From Streptomyces iakyrus (lineage in GTDB: Bacteria > Actinomycetota > Actinomycetes > Streptomycetales > Streptomycetaceae), in the NCBI RefSeq assembly GCF_000717055.1, contig NZ_JNXI01000020.1, positions 186,001 through 250,000 of the forward strand: a stretch of DNA of 64,000 nucleotides. Reading direction: 5' to 3'. This document shows positions 42,162 through 50,670 of the stretch, piece by piece. The translations under genes and the position numbers were made by a program. Under the pieces are notes generated by a model. It saw only the letters and a program-made list of their open reading frames with translations. It made no database searches and was not told the DNA's origin. Position 1 is the first letter of the stretch; the number at the start of each line of letters is the position of its first letter.

Positions 42162-43064
42162 TCAGCTCGTGAGCACCAGCTCCGAACTGATCGTCTCCCA
42201 CAATGCGTTGAACCACAGGTGCGACTGCTCCACGAACGTCGTGTCCCGCAGCCCGGCGCCCTGCCGGAAGGCGAACAGCATGGACCGGGTGCCCTGGGCG
42301 TCGTACAGCGCCGGCTGCTCGTGATCGGCCTCGGCCTCCCGGCGCGTCAGCGTGTAGTACGCGAACAGCGCCTCCGTGCCGTTGAGCAGGTACAGCTTCA
42401 CCGGCGGGGTGAAGGGCAGCGCCCGGAACGTGACCTGCACATCGATGCCATGGGTGGCGCGCAGGGCCAGCAGATTGTGCTGGAGGACCTGCCCCTGGGC
42501 GTTGCGCATCGCCAGCCACCGCTCGTGCACCCAGTCGTCGCCGCCCCCCTCGACCGGCACCGGGAAGGCCAGGTCGATGTCCCGGCTCGGCAGCAGCACC
42601 CGCACGTCGACCTTGGCCGGTTTCAGCCGTCCGGCGTGGATCTGCCGCAGCGGCTCGCCGATCGCGAGCGTGAGGGAGATGGACGTCAGGCACACGGCGT
42701 CGATCTCCACGTGCTCCGCCGCGAACGCCGTCGCTATCCGGGGCGCGAGAGCCACCGTGGTGGGCAGCGGCGGGGCCTGCGGGCCGGTCAGCGCGCCGAC
42801 GGGATCGGGGGCGACGGTCGCCGGGCTGCCCTTGGACACGTTGGTGAGCAACCGCTCGGACTGGAGCAGGCGCAGCGCCTGCCGCACCGCCCCGCGCTCG
42901 ACACCGAACTCGTGGGCCAGCTGAGCCTGGGTGGGCATGCGCTCACCCGGGCGCAGCGCCCCTGACCTGATCCGGGCGCGCAGCGCGTCGGCCACCTCGT
43001 GATGTGTTCTCTGTGGCCGCTGCGACCTCTTCCGCCCAGTGACGGAGTCGTGTTCCGGGTCCAC
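42162..43064 (-). CDS. devE: GntR family regulator DevE (DevA paralogue)
   Basis: GTG 43064 gives 300 aa; a TTG at 43079 is possible. HTH: VADALRARIRSGALRPGERM then LAHEFGVERGAVRQALRLLQ. The C-terminal domain is strikingly close to DevA (MRNAQGQVLQHNLLALRATH, RALPFTPPVKLYLLNGTEAL, WFNALWETISSELVL). In S. coelicolor the paralogue next to devA is devE, also required for development; position and similarity fit. Unlike the other two GntR genes it has no recognisable small membrane-peptide gene divergent from it. Confidence 0.8.
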   Translation of the reverse strand: MDPEHDSVTGRKRSQRPQRTHHEVADALRARIRSGALRPGERMPTQAQLAHEFGVERGAVRQALRLLQSERLLTNVSKGSPATVAPDPVGALTGPQAPPLPTTVALAPRIATAFAAEHVEIDAVCLTSISLTLAIGEPLRQIHAGRLKPAKVDVRVLLPSRDIDLAFPVPVEGGGDDWVHERWLAMRNAQGQVLQHNLLALRATHGIDVQVTFRALPFTPPVKLYLLNGTEALFAYYTLTRREAEADHEQPALYDAQGTRSMLFAFRQGAGLRDTTFVEQSHLWFNALWETISSELVLTS

Positions 43065-43150
43065 AACTGCACAGTACAACTTCTCGCCATCTTGCGGCAG
43101 TTCACGGAAAGGTGGTTATGAGCCGCTTCCAAGCGGAGATAAGAACAGTG

Positions 43151-43167
43151 AAGTTGGTAACCAACTT
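43151..43167. promoter_or_regulatory. DevE promoter palindrome
   Basis: AAGTTGGT-A-ACCAACTT, perfect 8-bp arms, 87 bp upstream of the devE start. It contains the same AGTTGG-N3-CCAACT core as the devA operator, so DevA and DevE may bind each other's promoters. Confidence 0.65.
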
Positions 43168-43327
43168 GGGGAACATGGTCAGACCTCCAGGGGGTTGGCC
43201 ACCCGCTCAGGGACTCCCTTCCGGAGGGGAGCCGGGAGTCCCGCCCGGCCGGCCCGGCCGCACGACAACCACAACTGAACAGCTCGCTACGGATGCGGGT
43301 CCCAGCACACCGGCAGGAGGGAGCGGC

Positions 43328-44590
43328 TCAGAACATGTCCGGGCACCACGGCCGCCTGGGCGTACGCAGCAGGGCGTCGGCCTTCCGGGCGGCGCCCGCT
43401 CGTTCTTCGCGCACCCGCCCCAGCGCCGCCAGCCGCACCGCCGACTCGTCCCCGAGCCACAGCGCACCCAACTCGCCCAGTCCCAGTGCGAGTTCCGCGC
43501 TCTCGGTGGTCGGCGTGCAGGACGCCCCCTCGGGTGAGGCCTCCAGCCGGTAGCGCCCGCCGGTCAGCCCGTCCACCCCGGCGATCTCCAGCACCAGTTC
43601 CCCGCTCCCCTCGTACGTCCGCGCCTCCAGCGCCCGTACGACGTCCAGGATCCGGACCCACAGCCAGTCCGCCAGCGTGGTGATCCGGGCCGCCCGCGGG
43701 TCGGGCAGGACGTGCGGGAGCAGGTCGTCGGGCGCCCGCCAGCCGCTCTTCACCTTCACGATCCAGTCGATGGAGCACAGGTACTCCCACAGCGCGCGTT
43801 CCGCGGCCGGTGTCACGCCGAACAGCCACCGCACGGTCGCCGTGTTCAACGGCTGCTTGGCGTCACCCCAGGTGTCGTCCACGTCGTAGGCGGCCATGCC
43901 CTCGACATCGCCGGACGCGGAGCGGTACACCGCGTAGAAGGGGTCCTTCCAGGACGGGTCGATCCGTACGGCGCCGGTGTTCCACTTCCACCACAGCTCG
44001 TCGCGGTCGATGGCGCCGGGCTGGCGGCGGCAGAGCCGCTCGTGCAGCTCGGGGCCGAGCTTGCGGACGTCCTCGCCCTCCACCAGGTCGATCCGCCCGC
44101 CGTCCGCCGGGCCCGCGCGGCGGGCGTCGAGGCCGGCGCGCGGCACGTCGACCGTCCACTCCGCCATCCACGTCGCCGGCCCGAAGCCGTAGCGGCCGTA
44201 GATCGGGTACTCGGCGGCGATCAGCGTCGCGACGACGTCCCCGCGCTCCTTCGCGGCCGCCAGGTCCCGCGCCATCATCCGGCTGAGCAGCCCGCGGCGG
44301 CGGTGGGTGGCGGTGACGGTGACGCCCGAGATCGCGTCCGCCGGGACACTCGCGCCGCCCACGGCCGTCAGCTCCTGGCCGAACGACCGGAAGGTCGCAA
44401 CACACCTGCCGTGGTCGAAGGCTCCGAGGTAGCGGCCCTCGACGAACTTCGCGCGCCGGCCCTCGATCTCCTCCTCCGTGAGCGCCGGCACCCGCAGGAA
44501 GCCGGTGTTCACGGCACGCAGCCAGTCGGTGAACTCGGACGCGGTGATCGGGCGTACGTCGATGTCGTCGGCACGGGACACGGAGGTCAT
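43328..44590 (-). CDS. Eis-like GNAT N-acetyltransferase
   Basis: 420 aa. The N-terminal GNAT domain contains [20 protein letters not shown] (acetyl-CoA loop R-R-x-G-L-L) and [15 protein letters not shown] second GNAT-like domain follows, and the C-terminal SCP2-like domain ends with the carboxylate PDMF as in mycobacterial Eis. Eis enzymes are hexamers that acetylate multiple amines of aminoglycosides and other substrates. The streptomycete member's natural substrate is not known to me. Confidence 0.87.
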   Translation of the reverse strand: MTSVSRADDIDVRPITASEFTDWLRAVNTGFLRVPALTEEEIEGRRAKFVEGRYLGAFDHGRCVATFRSFGQELTAVGGASVPADAISGVTVTATHRRRGLLSRMMARDLAAAKERGDVVATLIAAEYPIYGRYGFGPATWMAEWTVDVPRAGLDARRAGPADGGRIDLVEGEDVRKLGPELHERLCRRQPGAIDRDELWWKWNTGAVRIDPSWKDPFYAVYRSASGDVEGMAAYDVDDTWGDAKQPLNTATVRWLFGVTPAAERALWEYLCSIDWIVKVKSGWRAPDDLLPHVLPDPRAARITTLADWLWVRILDVVRALEARTYEGSGELVLEIAGVDGLTGGRYRLEASPEGASCTPTTESAELALGLGELGALWLGDESAVRLAALGRVREERAGAARKADALLRTPRRPWCPDMF

Positions 44591-44672
44591 GAACTCACGC
44601 TAGGCGGAGGGCCGGTCGGTGTCGCGTGAATAACCGACCGCCGGCCCTCCCCCGGGCCCGCCCCGGGACGGC

Positions 44673-45305
44673 TCACACCAGCAGGTCGTCGACCTGCGCC
44701 TCCCCCTCGCGGTACCGGCGCGCGATCTCCGCGCTGCACTCGTCGGCCGTGCGCTGGAGCCGCCGGCGGCGGCGGGAGACCTGCTGCTCGTGGCGTTCGA
44801 GCCGTCCCATCGCCGCGGTCAGCTCCTGGGCCGTGCGCGCGTCCAGGTCGGACAGCTCGACCTCGGCAAGCATCTCCGCGGCCAGCCGCCGGTACTCCTC
44901 GCCCTGCGGGGTGCCCAGGGTCAGGTGGCGGGCCGAGGAGCGGTGCCGGGCCGGGCCGTCCCGCAGGATCTCCGCCAGCCGCTCCACCACCGAGCCCTCG
45001 TCGGGCCCGGCCACGGAGGCCCCGCCCCCCGGCGTGCGCCGGGCGACCTCGGCGCGCAGGATGTCGATCCGTCCCTGGAGCAGCCGCCGCAGATAGCTGA
45101 GGTCGGCCTCGTCGCGCTGGGCCTTGCGGCGCAGCGTGCGCAGGTCGGGCAGGCTCAGCGCGGTGAGCCCGGGCTCGGAGGTGTCCGAGGGCAGCCGCGG
45201 GCTGTCCGTGCGCTGTGTGGGCGGCCGGTGGTACTCCGACGCGCCGATCCCCGTGTACGTCGACCGGAAAGCCGCCTGCTGCTGTCCGGTGCTTGATGTG
45301 CTCAT
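44673..45305 (-). CDS. rsiG: RsiG, c-di-GMP-responsive anti-sigma factor for WhiG
   Basis: 210 aa from ATG 45305. The protein is an antiparallel coiled coil with a low-complexity N-terminus. The known c-di-GMP signature E(X)3S(X)2R(X)3Q(X)3D appears twice, once per helix: EADLSYLRRLLQGRID and EQQVSRRRRRLQRTAD. RsiG with two bound c-di-GMP molecules sequesters sigma-WhiG and so delays sporulation. Both motifs are intact, so ligand binding should be normal. The sigma factor gene itself is not in the window. Confidence 0.9.
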   Translation of the reverse strand: MSTSSTGQQQAAFRSTYTGIGASEYHRPPTQRTDSPRLPSDTSEPGLTALSLPDLRTLRRKAQRDEADLSYLRRLLQGRIDILRAEVARRTPGGGASVAGPDEGSVVERLAEILRDGPARHRSSARHLTLGTPQGEEYRRLAAEMLAEVELSDLDARTAQELTAAMGRLERHEQQVSRRRRRLQRTADECSAEIARRYREGEAQVDDLLV

Positions 45306-45516
45306 GTGCCTCAACCGTCCCCTCGACCGGTGTGTGCAAGCATCGTGCCACCCCAAGTGGCCGCTATGGGAACGAGTGCCCCCGATAGACCCCAGATGGG
45401 CGGTATAGCAGCAAAATACGGCCGTGCAGGGGCTGTTGGTGCCCGTGCAAACCACCCTTTCGGGCCATGCGCCGACCGCCCGCGGCGCCGATGTCACCGC
45501 CCTGCATGATGGACGC

Positions 45517-45942
45517 ATGCGAGCTGTGGTGCAGAGGGTGGACGGCGCGAGCGTCGTCGTGGACGGCGAGACGGTGGGCGCGATCGAGGGCGAGGGGCTG
45601 TGCGTCCTCGTCGGCGTCACCCACGAGGACACCAAGGAGAAGGCGGCCCAGCTGGCCCGCAAGCTCTGGTCGATCCGCATGCTGCACGACGAGAAGTCGT
45701 GCAGCGACGTCGACGCCCCGCTCCTGGTGATCAGCCAGTTCACGCTCTACGGCGACGCCCGCAAGGGCCGCCGCCCCACCTGGAACGCCGCCGCCCCCGG
45801 GGACGTCGCCGAGCCGCTGGTCGACGAGGTCGTCGCCCAGCTGCGCTCGCTGGGCGCGACGGTGGCCACGGGCCGTTTCGGAGCGGCGATGAGGGTATCG
45901 CTGACGAACGACGGCCCGTTCACCGTGCAGATCGAAATCTGA
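45517..45942 (+). CDS. dtd: D-aminoacyl-tRNA deacylase
   Basis: 141 aa from ATG 45517. It starts [20 protein letters not shown], has the catalytic threonine region [20 protein letters not shown] (the SQFTLYGD signature) and ends [19 protein letters not shown] with the cross-subunit Gly-cisPro-like NxGP loop. It removes D-amino acids and glycine mischarged on tRNA. Length and motifs match DTD exactly. Confidence 0.95.
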   Translation: MRAVVQRVDGASVVVDGETVGAIEGEGLCVLVGVTHEDTKEKAAQLARKLWSIRMLHDEKSCSDVDAPLLVISQFTLYGDARKGRRPTWNAAAPGDVAEPLVDEVVAQLRSLGATVATGRFGAAMRVSLTNDGPFTVQIEI

Positions 45943-45961
45943 CCCGAAAGGTCTACAAGTC

Positions 45962-46927
45962 CTACGGCGCGACGACGACTTCCTGGGCGGCGGCGGTGTC
46001 CCCGGCCACCAGCGGCGCGTCCACGGCCACGTTCCGCTTCACCAGGGCGAGGGCGACCGGCCCGAGCTCGTGGTGGCGTGCGGAGGTCGTGATGAAGCCG
46101 ATCTTCCGGCCGTCGGGCGAGTCCTCCGCGAGGCGGAGCTCGGTGCCGGCCGCCGGCAGGTGGACCTCGCTGCCGTCCAGATGCAGGAAGACCAGCCGGC
46201 GCGGCGGCTTGCCCAGGTTCTGCACCCGGGCGACCGTCTCCTGCCCCCGGTAGCAGCCCTTCTGCAGGTGCACCGCCGAGCCGATCCAGCCCAGCTCGTG
46301 CGGGATGGTGCGGTGGTCGGTCTCGAAGCCGAGCCGGGGCCGGTGCTGCTCCACGCGCAGCGCCTCGTGGGCGAGGATCCCGGCGGGCGGCCCGGCCTGC
46401 GCGGCGTAGGCCTCCAGGTCGGCGCGCGGCAGGAACAGGTCCCGTCCGTGCGGCGTCTCCCGTACGACGACGCCCTCGGGGACCTCGGCGATGGAGCCGG
46501 CCGGGAGGTGCACGACCGCGGTGTCCGCCGTGCGGTCGGCGACCTCGACCTTGTAGAAGAACTTCATCGACTCCAGGTAGGCGATCAGCGCCTCCTGGGT
46601 GCCCGGCTCCACATGGGCCCAGACCGTTCCGCCGTCGTCGACGAGGTACAGCGCGTGCTCGATGTGGCCGTTGGCGGAGAGGATCAGGGCCTCGGTGGCC
46701 CGGCCCGCCGGGAGGTCGCTGACGTGCTGGGTGAGCAGCAGGTGCAGCCAGGCCAGCCGGTCCTCGCCGGTGACGGCGACGACTCCCCGGTGCGAGAGGT
46801 CCACGAATCCGGTGCCGTCGGCGAGGGCACGCTGCTCACGGAACAGGTCGCCGTAGTGGGCGGCGACGCCTTCGTCCACGCCCTCGGCGGGGACGGCGCC
46901 GGGCAGGGTCAGCAGGGGGCTCTTCAT
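45962..46927 (-). CDS. ygfZ: folate-binding protein YgfZ (Fe-S cluster maintenance)
   Basis: 321 aa, GcvT/YgfZ fold. The invariant YgfZ signature K-G-C-Y-x-G-Q-E is present as QKGCYRGQETVARV. The N-terminal half has LSHRGVVAVTGEDRLAWLHL. It supports repair or assembly of certain Fe-S enzymes in a folate-dependent way. Adjacent to nur on the same strand (10-bp gap), so probably co-transcribed with that metal regulator. Confidence 0.9.
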   Translation of the reverse strand: MKSPLLTLPGAVPAEGVDEGVAAHYGDLFREQRALADGTGFVDLSHRGVVAVTGEDRLAWLHLLLTQHVSDLPAGRATEALILSANGHIEHALYLVDDGGTVWAHVEPGTQEALIAYLESMKFFYKVEVADRTADTAVVHLPAGSIAEVPEGVVVRETPHGRDLFLPRADLEAYAAQAGPPAGILAHEALRVEQHRPRLGFETDHRTIPHELGWIGSAVHLQKGCYRGQETVARVQNLGKPPRRLVFLHLDGSEVHLPAAGTELRLAEDSPDGRKIGFITTSARHHELGPVALALVKRNVAVDAPLVAGDTAAAQEVVVAP

Positions 46928-46937
46928 ATGCCTAAGC

Positions 46938-47375
46938 CTACGACTCGGTAGTTGAAGCCTTGAGAGTGCAGTCCTCGCACCGGCCGAAGATCGCGAAGTG
47001 CTTCAGGTCGGTGTCGAAGCCGAACGTCTCCCGCAGCTTGGCCGTGAACTCGGCGGCCACGGAGACGTCCGCCTCGATCACGTTCTGGCAGTCGCGGCAG
47101 ACCAGGTGGATGTGGTGGTGCCGGTCCGCGAGGTGGTACGTCGGCGCCCCGTGCCCCAGATGCGCGTGACTGACCAGACCGAGCTCCTCCAGGAGCTCCA
47201 GCGTCCGGTACACCGTGGAAATGTTGACCCCCGACGCCGTCTTCCTCACTTCCACGAGGATGTCGTCGGGGGTCGCGTGCTCCAGGGTGTCCACGGCTTC
47301 GAGCACGAGTTGCCGCTGCGGGGTCAGCCGGTAGCCGCGCTGCCGCAGATCGCTCTTCCAGTCGGTGCTCACCAC
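46938..47375 (-). CDS. nur: Nur, nickel-responsive Fur-family regulator
   Basis: 145 aa. Winged-helix HTH VSTDWKSDLRQRGYRLTPQR with NISTVYRTLELLEELG, then the metal-site HLADRHHHIHLVCRDCQNVI and a C-terminal CEDC pair (GRCEDCTL). The sequence is very close to the S. coelicolor nickel regulator Nur, which represses nickel uptake genes and the Fe-SOD gene switch. Length identical to that protein as I remember it. The regulatory DNA site was not identified here. Confidence 0.92.
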   Translation of the reverse strand: MVSTDWKSDLRQRGYRLTPQRQLVLEAVDTLEHATPDDILVEVRKTASGVNISTVYRTLELLEELGLVSHAHLGHGAPTYHLADRHHHIHLVCRDCQNVIEADVSVAAEFTAKLRETFGFDTDLKHFAIFGRCEDCTLKASTTES

Positions 47376-47391
47376 ACCGGCCAGTCTAGGA

Positions 47392-47967
47392 CTACTTGAA
47401 GAAAGCGATCCCGTCGTCCGGCATGTCGTCGGGCAGGGCCTTGGCCCAGCGCTCGACCTCCTCCGGGGTGACGACCTTCTTGAGGTGGGCGGACATGTAC
47501 GGGCGCAGCTCGACCTCGGGGGTCTGCTTCTCGCCGACCCACATCAGATCGCTCTTGACGTAGCCGTACAGGCGCTTGCCGCCGGTGTAGGGCTGGGAGG
47601 CGGCCGTGCGGGCCACCGCGTCCGTCACGAGGTCGATCTGCGGCTTCTTGTCGGCCAGCTCGCCGTACCAGATCTCGATGACGCCGTCGTCGCGGGTCAT
47701 CGTCACCTCGACCTTGCGGGCGGCGTCGATCCGCCAGAAGCCGTGCTCGGACTCCAGGGGACGGACCTTGTTGCCGTCCTGGTCCAGCACCCAGCTGTGG
47801 GACCGGTACTCCAGGAAGTCCCGGCCGTCGTGGGTGAAGGAGACCTCCTGCCCGAAGTTGCACTTCTCGGAGCCGGGGAAGTCGTGCACGCCGGCGCCCG
47901 CCCAGTCGCCGAGCAGGAAGGCGAGCGGGACGAGGTCCTTGTGGAGGTCGGACGGGATCTCGATCAT
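47392..47967 (-). CDS. nitrobindin-like heme-binding beta-barrel (FABP family)
   Basis: 191 aa. The signature GDWAGAG (family GxWxGxG) stands at residues ~20-26, with strands NFGQEVSFTHDGRDFLEYRS and SEHGFWRIDAARKVEVTMTR typical of the ten-stranded nitrobindin barrel. Bacterial and human nitrobindins bind ferric heme and act on nitric oxide or peroxynitrite. The C-terminal histidine that binds heme is plausibly in the MSAHLKKV segment. Heme binding here is inference from family. Confidence 0.85.
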   Translation of the reverse strand: MIEIPSDLHKDLVPLAFLLGDWAGAGVHDFPGSEKCNFGQEVSFTHDGRDFLEYRSHSWVLDQDGNKVRPLESEHGFWRIDAARKVEVTMTRDDGVIEIWYGELADKKPQIDLVTDAVARTAASQPYTGGKRLYGYVKSDLMWVGEKQTPEVELRPYMSAHLKKVVTPEEVERWAKALPDDMPDDGIAFFK

Positions 47968-47987
47968 GGGAACTTCCTAGACGTGGG

Positions 47988-48086
47988 TCAGCGCTGGCCC
48001 TGGTACAGCTTCTTCACGGTCAGTCCGGCGAAGGCGAGGACGCCGACGGCGACCAGGACCAACAGGATTTCGAAGAAGATCTCCAC
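47988..48086 (-). CDS. 32-aa single-pass membrane peptide
   Basis: GTG 48086 follows AAGGAG at 7 bp. The peptide is VEIFFEILLVLVAVGVLAFA then GLTVKKLYQGQR, a single transmembrane helix with a basic C-terminus. Strong ribosome-binding site and clean membrane topology argue for a real gene although it is very short. It lies 20 bp past the start side of the nitrobindin gene's flank, on the same strand. Function unknown. Confidence 0.6.
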   Translation of the reverse strand: MEIFFEILLVLVAVGVLAFAGLTVKKLYQGQR

Positions 48087-48170
48087 GGGGTGCTCCTTGA
48101 GCGGGGTGCGAATGGGTGCACAGGGCCGAGCCCAGCTTACGCGGGCCCTTTCGGCACTACGATTCCGGCT

Positions 48171-48533
48171 ATGGCGAAGAAGCTGGTGATCAAGGTGACG
48201 GCGGGGGCCGACGCCCCCGAGCGGTGCTCCCAGGCGTTCACGGTGGCGGCGGTGGCCGTGGCCAGCGGCGTCGACGTCTCCCTGTGGCTGACCGGCGAGT
48301 CCGCCTGGTTCGCCCTGCCCGGCCGGGCCGCCGAGTTCGAGCTGCCGCACGCGGCTCCCCTGCCCGACCTGCTGGACTCCCTCCTCGCGGGCGGCCGCGT
48401 CACCCTGTGCACGCAGTGCGCGGCCCGCCGCGAGATCACGGAGCAGGATGTCATCAAGGGTGTCCGGATCGCGGGCGCGCAGGTCTTCGTCCAGGAGTCG
48501 CTGGCGGACGGGACGCAGGCGCTCGTCTACTGA
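48171..48533 (+). CDS. DsrE/DsrF-like family protein
   Basis: 120 aa. MAKKLVIKVTAGADAPERCS begins a Rossmann-like DsrE fold; the later RVTLCTQCAARREITEQDVI contains the CxxC pair that in this family carries or transfers sulphur, and VRIAGAQVFVQESL follows. Probable cytoplasmic sulphur-relay or peroxiredoxin-like role; no partner identified. The 3' end overlaps the convergent VOC gene by 7 bp. Confidence 0.82.
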   Translation: MAKKLVIKVTAGADAPERCSQAFTVAAVAVASGVDVSLWLTGESAWFALPGRAAEFELPHAAPLPDLLDSLLAGGRVTLCTQCAARREITEQDVIKGVRIAGAQVFVQESLADGTQALVY

Positions 48534-48904
48534 GGCGTTTCCGTGTAGAGGCAGAACGGGTGGCCCGCCGGGTCCAGGAGCACCCGTACGTCGTCCTGCG
48601 GCTGGAACTCCGCGGGCCGCGCGCCCTCCGCGACGGCCCGCGCGGTCTCCCGCTCCAGGTCGTCGACCTCGATGTCGAGGTGGATCATCATCTGCTGCCG
48701 GTCCGCGGCGCCCGGCCAGGTGGGCGGGCGGTAGGCGGGTTCGGTCTGGAAGGACAGTCCCGTACCGCCGTCGGGCGGCCTGATGTGCACCCAGTCCGGC
48801 CCTTCCTCCCCCCGCCACACGCACCAGCCCGGCAGCAGCCGCAGATAGAACTCCGCCAGCTCACGCGCGTCCGGCGCGTCCAGCGTCGCCGCCGCCAAGC
48901 GCAT
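48527..48904 (-). CDS. VOC family protein
   Basis: 125 aa, Glyoxalase_6-type: LAAATLDAPDARELAEFYLR, WVHIRPPDGGTGLSFQTEP, MMIHLDIEVDDLERETARAV, and the closing VRVLLDPAGHPFCLYTETP. Same subgroup as the VOC gene at 27133. Small-molecule binding; substrate unknown. Confidence 0.85.
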   Translation of the reverse strand: MRLAAATLDAPDARELAEFYLRLLPGWCVWRGEEGPDWVHIRPPDGGTGLSFQTEPAYRPPTWPGAADRQQMMIHLDIEVDDLERETARAVAEGARPAEFQPQDDVRVLLDPAGHPFCLYTETPQ

Positions 48905-48925
48905 GGTTCCTCCCCCCGGCCGGTT

Positions 48926-49186
48926 TCACTGCCGGCGCTTCTTGCCGTCCAGTTCGTCCCACCACGCGTCGGACTGGGGATCCCCGGAGGGGTCGTCCCA
49001 CCACCGGTCCTCCGGCCCGCGCCGGTTGGCGACCATGGCCGCGACGGGCGGGATGACCATGGCCACCACACACATACCCACGGCCACGGGGATCGACCAC
49101 AGCCGCACGACACCCCAGGCCAGCACGAAGAGGCCGATGCAGAGGCCCATCATCGCGAAGTACGTGTGACGCCGGCGTGCGTACAT
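48926..49186 (-). CDS. DUF3099 family membrane protein
   Basis: ATG 49186; 86 aa. Starts MYARRRHTYFAMMGLCIGLF, has two transmembrane helices, and ends with an acidic Trp-rich tail (DRWWDDPSGDPQSDAWWDEL). This matches the actinobacterial DUF3099 family. Function unknown. Confidence 0.8.
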   Translation of the reverse strand: MYARRRHTYFAMMGLCIGLFVLAWGVVRLWSIPVAVGMCVVAMVIPPVAAMVANRRGPEDRWWDDPSGDPQSDAWWDELDGKKRRQ

Positions 49187-49211
49187 GTGTCCAGGGTAGG
49201 TCCGGGCAGGC

Positions 49212-49258
49212 CGAAGGGCCGCACCCCAGGCGTCCAACCCGGGGGGTGCGGCCCTTCG
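49212..49258 (-). terminator. 16-bp perfect stem-loop, DUF1416 terminator
   Basis: CGAAGGGCCGCACCCC (49212-49227) pairs with GGGGTGCGGCCCTTCG (49243-49258) around a 15-nt loop, 15 bp after the DUF1416 stop. Confidence 0.8.
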
Positions 49259-49272
49259 CGATCCGGTCGCCG

Positions 49273-49560
49273 TCAGACGGCGATCGCGACCTCCGCCAGT
49301 CCGCCCTGCTGGGCGACGACCGTGCGGTCGGCGGTGGCACCGGGCACGAGGGCACGGACGGTCCAGGTGCCCTCGGCCGCGTAGAAGCGGAACTGTCCGG
49401 TCGCCGAGGTCGGCACCTCGGCCGTGAACTCGCCGGTCGAGTCCAGCAGACGCACGTAGCCCACCACGGGCTCGCCGTCCTTGGTCACCTGACCCTGGAT
49501 GGTGGTCTCACCGGGCTTGATCGTCGAGGCGTCGGGGCCGCCGGCCTTCGCACCGCACAT
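49273..49560 (-). CDS. DUF1416 family protein, cysA operon
   Basis: 95 aa: MCGAKAGGPDASTIKPGETT with the near-N-terminal cysteine, then a carboxypeptidase-regulatory-like beta-sandwich (IQGQVTKDGEPVVGYVRLLD, FRFYAAEGTWTVRALVP). Always found beside the thiosulphate sulphurtransferase gene in actinomycetes; here 39 bp downstream of cysA on the same strand. Probably accepts or carries sulphur via its cysteine (inference). Confidence 0.87.
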   Translation of the reverse strand: MCGAKAGGPDASTIKPGETTIQGQVTKDGEPVVGYVRLLDSTGEFTAEVPTSATGQFRFYAAEGTWTVRALVPGATADRTVVAQQGGLAEVAIAV

Positions 49561-49599
49561 GTCGTACTCCTGAAGTCTGGAAAGGTCGGTCGGGGAGGG

Positions 49600-50445
49600 T
49601 TACTTGTTGGCGCCGAGCTCGATCGGCACGCCCACGAGGGAGCCGTACTCGGTCCAGGAGCCGTCGTAGTTCTTGACGTTCTCCACACCGAGGAGCTCGT
49701 GCAGCACGAACCAGGTCAGCGCGGAGCGCTCACCGATGCGGCAGTAGGCGATGGTGTCCTTGGCCAGGTCGACGCTCTCCTCGGCATAGAGCTCCTTGAG
49801 CTCGTCGTCCGACTTGAAGGTGCCGTCGTCGTTGGCGTTCTTGGACCACGGGATGTTGCGGGCGCTGGGCACGTGGCCGGGGCGCTGCGACTGCTCCTGC
49901 GGCAGGTGGGCCGGGGCGAGGAGCTTGCCGGAGAACTCGTCGGGCGAACGCACGTCGACGAGGTTCTGCGAACCGATGGCGGCCACGACGTCGTCGCGGA
50001 AGGCGCGGATGGACGTGTCCTGGGCCTTGGCCTTGTAGTCCGTCTTCGCACGCTCGGGCACCTCGTCGCCGGGTACCAGCTCGCGGGCGTCGAGCTCCCA
50101 CTTCTTGCGGCCGCCGTCGAGGAGCTTGACGCTCTCGTGGCCGTACAGCTTGAAGTACCAGTAGGCGTACGAGGCGAACCAGTTGTTGTTGCCGCCGTAG
50201 AGGACCACGGTGTGGTCGTTGCCGATGCCCTTGTCGGACAGGAGCTTCTCGAAGCCCTCCTGGTCGACGAAGTCACGCCGGACCGGGTCCTGGAGGTCCT
50301 GGGTCCAGTCGATCCGGATGGCGTTGCGGATGTGGTTCTTCTCGTAGGCGGACGTGTCCTCGTCCACCTCGACGATGGCGATGGTCGGGTCGTCCAGGTG
50401 CTCCTGGAGCCAATCGGCGTCGACCAGGACGTCGCTGCGGCTCAT
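49600..50445 (-). CDS. cysA: thiosulfate sulfurtransferase (rhodanese)
   Basis: 281 aa, two rhodanese domains. The N-terminal, inactive domain ends near LDGGRKKWELDAREL; the C-terminal domain has the catalytic loop AYCRIGERSA with the persulphide cysteine and ends with VGVPIELGANK. It transfers sulphane sulphur from thiosulphate to cyanide or thiols. Strong ribosome-binding site GGAGAAG-type before the ATG at 50445. A small cysteine-containing leader peptide gene is 137 bp upstream. Confidence 0.92.
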   Translation of the reverse strand: MSRSDVLVDADWLQEHLDDPTIAIVEVDEDTSAYEKNHIRNAIRIDWTQDLQDPVRRDFVDQEGFEKLLSDKGIGNDHTVVLYGGNNNWFASYAYWYFKLYGHESVKLLDGGRKKWELDARELVPGDEVPERAKTDYKAKAQDTSIRAFRDDVVAAIGSQNLVDVRSPDEFSGKLLAPAHLPQEQSQRPGHVPSARNIPWSKNANDDGTFKSDDELKELYAEESVDLAKDTIAYCRIGERSALTWFVLHELLGVENVKNYDGSWTEYGSLVGVPIELGANK

Positions 50446-50582
50446 GCTTCTTCTCCTCCGGGGCAGTTACGGCGGGGCGTGCGAGGTCTGCAGGGCGCGC
50501 CCTTGAGGCAGGGCGGCGCACGGGTGCCCGTGATGCGGGGCTGCGGGGATGCGCGCGCCGGCGCGACTGCCGACGCGATCGC

Positions 50583-50663
50583 TCAGAAGGTGCGACAGAG
50601 CATGGCGGCGACGCGGCACAGGTCTACTGCCCGCCGCTTCGTGAGGTCCGCCTGTCGCTTCAT
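50583..50663 (-). CDS. 26-aa cysteine-containing leader peptide upstream of cysA
   Basis: On the minus strand ATG 50663 encodes MKRQADLTKRRAVDLC continuing RVAAMLCRTF and a stop at 50583. The DLCRVA…LC core matches the short 'putative leader peptides' seen before sulphur-metabolism genes in Streptomyces. Two cysteine codons near the 3' end fit a ribosome-stalling or attenuation sensor for cysteine. No Shine-Dalgarno is present, but a -10 box ends 7 bp upstream, so the mRNA is probably leaderless. Confidence 0.65.
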   Translation of the reverse strand: MKRQADLTKRRAVDLCRVAAMLCRTF

Positions 50664-50670
50664 AGCGTCG

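Noticed and set aside
47988..48824. Long 278-codon minus-strand frame
   Set aside because: Only the last 32 codons (from GTG 48086 with AAGGAG) look genuine; the rest is antisense to the DsrE-like gene.
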